Assembly: GCA_030017355.1 (NCBI GenBank)
Contig: JASEIR010000063.1
Location: 1 to 11,049 of the forward strand
Reading direction: 5' to 3'
Length of the DNA: 11,049 bases
From: Actinomycetota bacterium
GTDB taxonomy: Bacteria > Actinomycetota > Aquicultoria > Aquicultorales > Aquicultoraceae
Of this stretch, positions 6,887 through 11,049 are shown piece by piece (position 1 is the stretch's first letter; every line of letters starts with the position of its first letter). The translations under genes and the position numbers were made by a program. Below the pieces are notes generated by a model. The model had not been told where the DNA came from and did not search any database. It saw only the letters and a list, made by a program, of their open reading frames with translations.

Positions 6887-7771
6887 ATGCAAAAGACTCA
6901 AGAGATTGGTAGAGAATTCTTTGGTTATAAAAAAGATGATATAGATAAGCTTCTGGCCGAGCTTCACCACAGCCTGAGAGTAAAAACCGAGGAAAACAGC
7001 AGACTTAAGGAAGAGCTCAAGGAGATGAGTGCAAAACTAGCTTCCTATGAAAAAATTTCTAACTCTCTTAAGAACACAATGTTAAACGCCGAGAAAACAG
7101 CATCAGAAATAATTCAGCAGGCTCGCAGTCAAGCCAATATGATTATTGCTCGTGCCAGCAAGCAAGCTTCAGAAATAGTCGGAGAAGCGCAATCGAAACG
7201 AGAAGCACTTGAATCAGGCTACAAGTCGCTTCAGAAAGCTGAACAAGAACTTGATGCCAAAGTAAAATCATTGCTCAATACCTATGTAAAGCTGGTTGAA
7301 AGCATTGACCAGAACTCAGTCAATGGAAGCAAAAATGGCGGTTTAGACGTTAAACCAGCAATAAGCAATCTAACTGATGTCAAAAAGGAAGCCTTCGTCC
7401 TGCCAGAAAACAGCAAAGAGTTAATACAGAAAAGCATTTCTCGCCTTGGTGATATCCGTGGCGTAGATTTAGTATGGGCATTTGATAGCAGCGGCAATAC
7501 AATATCATCCAACGACCGTTTTGACCTTGATTTGCACGCTATCTCATCTACCCTTGCAATGCTCTGCGAATGGACCAACCAGCTTGAAGAAACGCTTGCT
7601 GGAGAAAACGCAAACCTACTGTTTATTGAATTTTCTAAACTATTTCTTGCCATCAACCCAATCAACCAGCACTTAGCACTTGGCATAATCTCGTCAACCA
7701 AAACCTCTGCTGCTCAAATTCTTCAAGCCCTAGATGTAGAATCTTCCAACTTGAAAGCGTCTATATCTTAA
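6887..7771 (+). CDS. DivIVA-type coiled-coil protein fused to a Roadblock/LC7-like domain
   Basis: A 294-residue cytoplasmic protein. Residues about 8-25 (FFGYKKDDIDKLLAEL) match the DivIVA N-terminal pattern of aromatic-GY followed by an acidic/hydrophobic helix, the part that binds membrane in the family. A long charged, Ala/Glu/Lys-rich coiled coil covers about 25-140, including AEKTASEIIQQARSQANMII as seen in DivIVA and ATP synthase b-like coils. A polar linker spans 140-175. Residues about 177-285 look like a Roadblock/LC7 domain: a helix ending in LGDIRGVDLVWAFDSSGNTI, a helix with DLDLHAISSTLAMLCEWTNQL, then paired strands NLLFIEFSKLFLAI and HLALGIISS and a final helix. DivIVA proteins scaffold poles and septa; bacterial Roadblock proteins commonly regulate MglA-like small GTPases. 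The combined role is unknown, and no GTPase gene is in the window. The N-terminal assignment is fairly secure; the Roadblock assignment is pattern-based. Confidence 0.8.
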   Translation: MQKTQEIGREFFGYKKDDIDKLLAELHHSLRVKTEENSRLKEELKEMSAKLASYEKISNSLKNTMLNAEKTASEIIQQARSQANMIIARASKQASEIVGEAQSKREALESGYKSLQKAEQELDAKVKSLLNTYVKLVESIDQNSVNGSKNGGLDVKPAISNLTDVKKEAFVLPENSKELIQKSISRLGDIRGVDLVWAFDSSGNTISSNDRFDLDLHAISSTLAMLCEWTNQLEETLAGENANLLFIEFSKLFLAINPINQHLALGIISSTKTSAAQILQALDVESSNLKASIS

Positions 7772-7902
7772 AAAAACTAATCTCATCAAAAGGTGCTCCC
7801 TGGTTTGTTTCAAATTTTAAACAGCAGCCAAAAAGCGGGTAAAATCTTTTTAATCAAAAAGAAAATTGAATTTTCGCCACGTGCAGAATTGAATGATACC
7901 TG
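7772..7902. other. AT-rich spacer with two short inverted repeats
   Basis: This 131-base gap holds TCTTTTT (7845-7851) paired with AAAAAGA (7856-7862) around AATC, directly followed by AAAATT-G-AATTTT (7862-7874). These may mark the end of the DivIVA-Roadblock transcript or a promoter zone for the DUF2267 gene. No firm promoter or terminator can be named. Confidence 0.45.
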
Positions 7903-8304
7903 ATGACAAAGAAGGAGTTTTTAGAGATTGTAAGCCGAAAAGCCAACATCGATATTGCCGACGCTGAAAGAATCACCAGCGCTGTATTTCAAACTCTGAG
8001 ATCGCAGCTAAGCCGAGAAGAATCTGTAGATATCATGCTAAATCTTCCGGAAGATATAGAAAATATCTGGGAAGGAAACTGGCTTCAAAAGCTGACATCA
8101 CTTTTGCAAAGCTTTCGTGAAATGGACAAAGACGAGTTTATTGAACAGATTCGAGAAGCAGCAGACATTCGAACCAGTAAAGAGGCAGAACTTGTTGCTG
8201 AGGTTGTTTTTAACACCCTCAAAGCCGCAATTCCACCTAGAGAAGTTGAACATATCTCAAGAGACCTTCCGGATGACCTAAAAGATCTCTGGAAAGCAGC
8301 TTAA
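7903..8304 (+). CDS. Tandem DUF2267-like repeat protein
   Basis: A 133-residue soluble, acidic-helical protein made of two similar halves: residues 1-58 and 74-132. Each half runs K(K/D)EF(L/I)E, a helix containing A(D/N)I and A(E)..., a VFxTL segment (28-32 and 102-106), then a LP(E/D)D(I/L) motif followed by a conserved Trp (48-56 and 122-130). This fits the DUF2267 family, whose function is not established. Start: ATG at 7903 has no good Shine-Dalgarno; an upstream in-frame TGA at 7894-7896 rules out a longer ATG form, and the alignment of the halves supports this start. It ends 50 bases from the convergent deoB stop and is the last gene of the plus-strand island. Confidence 0.75.
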   Translation: MTKKEFLEIVSRKANIDIADAERITSAVFQTLRSQLSREESVDIMLNLPEDIENIWEGNWLQKLTSLLQSFREMDKDEFIEQIREAADIRTSKEAELVAEVVFNTLKAAIPPREVEHISRDLPDDLKDLWKAA

Positions 8305-8307
8305 GAT

Positions 8308-8328
8308 GCTTTGGGCTTTGGGCTTTGG
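8308..8328. repeat. Three exact tandem copies of GCTTTGG
   Basis: The heptamer GCTTTGG is repeated three times without error at 8308-8314, 8315-8321 and 8322-8328, in the spacer between the convergent DUF2267 and deoB stop codons. It starts 4 bases after the DUF2267 stop. It does not form a terminator hairpin by itself. Confidence 0.9.
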
Positions 8329-8354
8329 ATGCTTTTATGTCTCTTTAATGCAGA

Positions 8355-9554
8355 TTAGATAATAACTGTGGATTGATGAATCAGCTCTTGCCTGAAGCTT
8401 TGCCCCGAAACCAAAGCGTTGACCCCTAGAAGGTCTGCAACCGTTTTACCAAGGTCTGCAAATGTTGGTCTAATCCCAAGATTTGTTGGCTCTTTTAAGG
8501 CATGACCATAAATGAGAACTGGCACATACTCTCGCGAATGATCCGTGCTGGCAGTTGTTGGGTCACAGCCATGATCAGCAGTTATGATTAGCACATCGCT
8601 ATCTTGTAAGAGTCTCTTGATTTCTGGAATTCGTGCGTCTACTGCTTCTAGACCTTTAGCGTAGCCAAATGCATCGTTTCTATGCCCCCATTGGCTATCA
8701 AAATCAACTAGATTTGCAAAGATAATGCCGGAATTCTGTATCTTTGCAGCCCTGATTGTCTCATCAATGCCATGCATATTATTTTCTGTGTGCACACCAA
8801 AGGTTATCCCCTGACCAGCAAAAATTTCGCTAATTTTTCCAACAGCATACACTGGATAACCAGCCTCTTTTACATAATCAAGAACAGTTTTTGCAGGAGG
8901 TTTGAGCGAAAAATCTTTACGTCTATGTGTCCTTGTGAAATTTTCAGGCGAATCACCTATAAATGGTCTTGCAATCACTCTTCCTACAGCATGGTCTCCT
9001 TTTAAAATATCTCTGGCAATCTCACAATAGCCGTAAAGCATATCTATTGGTATTACATCCTCGTGGGCTGCAATTTGAAATACGCTGTCAGCCGATGTAT
9101 ATACAATTGGTCTCCCAGTTTTTATATGCTCCACCCCGAGCTCTTTTATTATTTCAGTACCGGAGGCAGCCTTATTGCCAAGAATATCTCTTTTAATTGC
9201 AGCTTTAAAAGGTTCTATGATTTCTGGCGGAAAGCCTAAAGGATATGTTGGAAATGGTCTTTCAAGCTGTAAGCCCATCATTTCCCAATGCCCTGTTGTT
9301 GTATCTTTCCCTGGTGATACCTCTGCCATCTTACCGAAAAATGCTTCGGGCTTTGGCACCGCTGGTATCCCTTTAATATCAATGATATTGCCCAAGCCCA
9401 TTTTGCCTAGATTAGGCATTTTAAGACCGCCAACAGCCTTAGCGGTGTTCCCTAATGTGTTGCTCCCCTCATCGCCATATTTGGCAGCATCAGGCAGCTC
9501 ACCAACCCCAACGCTGTCTAGTACTATTATGATTACACGGTTTATCTGAAACAC
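8355..9554 (-). CDS. deoB: Phosphopentomutase
   Basis: A 399-residue phosphopentomutase of the alkaline phosphatase superfamily. It interconverts (deoxy)ribose-1-phosphate and (deoxy)ribose-5-phosphate, linking nucleoside breakdown to central carbon metabolism. Numbered from the GTG at 9552-9554, metal ligands D13, D286, H291, D327, H328 and H339 and the phosphothreonine T85 (in KDTTTGHWE, 83-91) all fall at the positions recalled for the Bacillus cereus enzyme. That agreement supports the GTG start, as does AAGGAG 5 bases upstream. A TTG 12 codons earlier is open but has no such support. It follows xerD by 39 bases and is the last gene of the right minus-strand block. Its natural partner pdp lies beyond the opposite-strand island. 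Confidence 0.97.
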   Translation of the reverse strand: MFQINRVIIIVLDSVGVGELPDAAKYGDEGSNTLGNTAKAVGGLKMPNLGKMGLGNIIDIKGIPAVPKPEAFFGKMAEVSPGKDTTTGHWEMMGLQLERPFPTYPLGFPPEIIEPFKAAIKRDILGNKAASGTEIIKELGVEHIKTGRPIVYTSADSVFQIAAHEDVIPIDMLYGYCEIARDILKGDHAVGRVIARPFIGDSPENFTRTHRRKDFSLKPPAKTVLDYVKEAGYPVYAVGKISEIFAGQGITFGVHTENNMHGIDETIRAAKIQNSGIIFANLVDFDSQWGHRNDAFGYAKGLEAVDARIPEIKRLLQDSDVLIITADHGCDPTTASTDHSREYVPVLIYGHALKEPTNLGIRPTFADLGKTVADLLGVNALVSGQSFRQELIHQSTVII

Positions 9555-9559
9555 AGGCT

Positions 9560-9565
9560 CTCCTT
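9560..9565 (-). promoter_or_regulatory. Ribosome binding site deciding the deoB start
   Basis: AAGGAG on the minus strand is 5 bases before GTG (9552-9554). It lies inside the longer open frame that begins with TTG at 9588-9590, which argues against that longer form. Confidence 0.8.
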
Positions 9566-9593
9566 TGTTTAGAAACTGTATATGAATCAAAGC

Positions 9594-10490
9594 TTAATTT
9601 TGAATTTTTCTTGCTCTTGGGTGCGTCTTGTCGTACACAGACCTTAGCTTATCCCTTGTTACATGCGTATATATCTGAGTCGTCGAGATATCAGTATGGC
9701 CGAGCAACTCCTGAACCGCCCTCAAATCAGCCCCGTTTGCTAAAAGATGTGTCGCAAAAGAATGTCTTAGCAAGTGCGGATATATTTGATCCATCCCCGC
9801 CTTTGAAGCATACTTCTTTACAATTTTCCAGCATCCTTGTCTTGTCAAGCGCCCACCCTTCTCATTTAAAAATAATGCAGCCCTTCTGTATTTACCTGCA
9901 AGAAGACGTCTTGACTTGTTGATATACTCTGTAAGAGCTTCTGAAGCATAGCTTCCAAGGGGAACTATTCTTTCCTTTGACCCTTTTCCAAAACACCTTA
10001 TATAACCATTTCTTAAATCAACGTCCTCAATATCAAGTGATACCAGCTCGGAAATTCTCAAGCCGCAACTATATAAAAGCTCTAGTATTGCGCGATCTCT
10101 TATTTCGTATTTGCTGGCACCCAAAGGTTGATTCAAGAGATTTTCCACTTGTTTTACTGATAAAACCTTTGGCAATTTCTTAGCTTTTCTAGGTGCCTTT
10201 ATGTTTGCCGTTGGAAGATTCTCTGTTAATCCTTCGCGAACTAGATACTTATGAAAAGCTTTTATAGCGGCAAGTTTTCTTGAGACAGAAGTATCGCTGT
10301 ACATGTCTCTCAAGCGCTGAAGGTAGCTCAAGATGTGCTCATATTTGATATCGCCGAGCGATTTAATGCCAGCTTCACTTAGGAAGCCCAAATAGCTGCT
10401 CAAATCCTTTTCATAAGCAGTTTGCGTGTTCTTTGAAGAACCCTTCTCAACAGATATATAATTTAAGAAATCATCCAGCAGCTCAATCAT
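9594..10490 (-). CDS. xerD: XerD/XerC-type tyrosine recombinase
   Basis: A 298-residue site-specific recombinase, full length for the Xer group, which resolves chromosome dimers at dif near the septum. Residues 1-90 form the SAM-like core-binding domain and 110-290 the catalytic domain. The full catalytic set is visible: R145 (GLRISEL), K169 (GKGSKER), H239 and R242 (HLLRHSFATH), H265 (LLGHTDISTTQ) and nucleophile Y274 (IYTH). Its position between a Nudix hydrolase gene and deoB is a housekeeping arrangement seen in Bacillus and related genomes, so it is a chromosomal Xer protein rather than a phage or integron integrase. XerD is favoured over XerC by this context. The ATG at 10488-10490 has AGGT 7 bases upstream, overlapping the stop of the Nudix gene. 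Confidence 0.95.
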   Translation of the reverse strand: MIELLDDFLNYISVEKGSSKNTQTAYEKDLSSYLGFLSEAGIKSLGDIKYEHILSYLQRLRDMYSDTSVSRKLAAIKAFHKYLVREGLTENLPTANIKAPRKAKKLPKVLSVKQVENLLNQPLGASKYEIRDRAILELLYSCGLRISELVSLDIEDVDLRNGYIRCFGKGSKERIVPLGSYASEALTEYINKSRRLLAGKYRRAALFLNEKGGRLTRQGCWKIVKKYASKAGMDQIYPHLLRHSFATHLLANGADLRAVQELLGHTDISTTQIYTHVTRDKLRSVYDKTHPRARKIQN

Positions 10491-10497
10491 TGCTTAT

Positions 10498-10501
10498 ACC
10501 T
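10498..10501 (-). promoter_or_regulatory. xerD ribosome binding site overlapping the upstream stop
   Basis: AGGT on the minus strand shares its AG with the TAG stop of the Nudix gene (10500-10502) and lies 7 bases before the xerD ATG. This suggests coupled translation. Confidence 0.55.
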
Positions 10502-11048
10502 AAAATTCCAAGTGCCCTGCTCGCAGGGCTGCCATAAGTATTGCTAAAAGTGTTTTAGCATCTTCTATCTTTCCGCTAGCAGCCATATCCAGTGCTTCCT
10601 TAAGTTGTATTGCCTCCACTTTTATATCCTCTTCTCCAAGCTCGCGTGCTGGCTCACCTTCTTCTATTTCCTCTGTAAAATAGAGATAGAATTTCTCATC
10701 GGTAAAACCAGCAGAGGTGTAAAATTCCGCTAGCTTTTCAACTTTTTTTGCAACGTAGCCTGTTTCTTCCCTAAGCTCGCGAATTGCACAAGCTGCTGGG
10801 CTTTCACAGTCCTCTAGCAAGCCTGCAGGAATTTCAAGCAATGTCTTATTTATCGGATGGCGATATTGCCTTACCAGAATAATTTCCTTCTTTTCATTTA
10901 AGGCAGCAACACCTACCGCATCGAGATGTTTTACTACTTCTCTATCTAATATTTGGCCTGATGGACTTTTTATCTTATCAAGGTATAGACTAATTATCTT
11001 ACCTTTATATATAAGCTTAGATTCGGCAAGTACAAATTCCTCTTCCAT
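10500..11048 (-). CDS. Nudix hydrolase, ADP-ribose pyrophosphatase-like
   Basis: A 182-residue Nudix hydrolase, most like ADP-ribose pyrophosphatases, which split ADP-ribose into AMP and ribose-5-phosphate. The Nudix box is complete: G76, E82, then R90-E91-L92 and E94-E95-T96-G97-Y98. The N-terminal KIISLYLDKIKSPSG and the later FYTSAGFTDEKFYLY (109-122) follow the ADPRase layout. The proline often found at SPG is alanine here (TSAG, A113), so substrate range may differ. The product ribose-5-phosphate is also the DeoB product, a plausible reason for the shared operon. It is the first gene of the right minus-strand block that is visible. The ATG at 11046-11048 is one base from the window edge, so its ribosome binding site and any longer start cannot be checked. 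Confidence 0.92.
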   Translation of the reverse strand: MEEEFVLAESKLIYKGKIISLYLDKIKSPSGQILDREVVKHLDAVGVAALNEKKEIILVRQYRHPINKTLLEIPAGLLEDCESPAACAIRELREETGYVAKKVEKLAEFYTSAGFTDEKFYLYFTEEIEEGEPARELGEEDIKVEAIQLKEALDMAASGKIEDAKTLLAILMAALRAGHLEF

Positions 11049-11049
11049 T

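Noticed and set aside
7282..7701. A 139-codon open frame on the minus strand inside the DivIVA-Roadblock gene
   Set aside because: It is antisense to a gene with clear domains and a strong ribosome binding site, and its translation has no recognisable motif.
7805..7835. TGTTT/AAACA pairing after the DivIVA-Roadblock gene as a terminator
   Set aside because: The stem is only 5 bp with an AT-rich loop and no T-run follows.
8293..8312. AAAGCA/TGCTTT hairpin across the DUF2267 stop as a terminator
   Set aside because: A 6-bp stem over an 8-base loop that includes the stop codon, with no U-tract; likely chance.
9175..9549. A 124-codon plus-strand open frame over deoB
   Set aside because: Antisense to a phosphopentomutase with every catalytic residue in place; no family features.
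8355..9590. Longer deoB form starting at TTG 9588-9590
   Set aside because: The AAGGAG site lies inside this extension, and residue numbering matches the known enzyme only from the GTG at 9552-9554.

Overview
The window is a chromosomal stretch, AT-rich by eye (roughly 40% G+C), from a Gram-positive-type bacterium. A DivIVA-family protein, Gram-positive-style nucleoside salvage genes (pyrimidine-nucleoside phosphorylase and phosphopentomutase) and strong GGAGG-type ribosome binding sites fit an anaerobic clostridial or deep-branching actinobacterial lineage. I cannot place it more precisely without a search. No tRNA, rRNA, CRISPR array or transposase was seen.

Ten protein genes are recognisable. 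Seven lie on the minus strand and three on the plus strand. Reading the minus strand from the right edge, the first block is a Nudix ADP-ribose pyrophosphatase-like hydrolase, a XerD/XerC-type tyrosine recombinase and phosphopentomutase (deoB), tightly packed and probably one operon. Further left on the same strand, the second block is pyrimidine-nucleoside phosphorylase (pdp), a cysteine synthase-type PLP enzyme, an 884-residue fusion of DHH phosphoesterase, CBS pair and CCA-adding nucleotidyltransferase, and an M50 site-2 protease family membrane protein. DeoB and Pdp catalyse consecutive steps of nucleoside breakdown and are neighbours in many Gram-positive genomes. Here about 2.6 kb of opposite-strand DNA separates them.

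That plus-strand island (about 5.94-8.30 kb) holds a membrane-anchored protein with a LolA-like periplasmic/extracytoplasmic fold, a DivIVA-type coiled coil joined to a C-terminal Roadblock/LC7-like domain, and a small protein made of two DUF2267-like repeats. The three have separate upstream regions, and the middle one is preceded by a perfect 16-bp palindrome and two consensus TATAAT hexamers. This island is the most unusual part of the window. The DivIVA-Roadblock architecture is the best candidate for something little described, because it would join a cell-pole or septum scaffold to a domain that normally partners small Ras-like GTPases.

Smaller points: three start codons are moved or settled by Shine-Dalgarno sites (TTG for the M50 gene, an internal ATG for cysteine synthase, an internal GTG for deoB). 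An exact 27-bp tandem duplication covers the pdp stop codon. The cysteine synthase stop abuts the start of the next gene with no gap, and the enzyme carries a Cys/His-rich tail. The first 113 bases hold a strong hairpin and a GC-rich degenerate repeat that contrast with the rest of the window.
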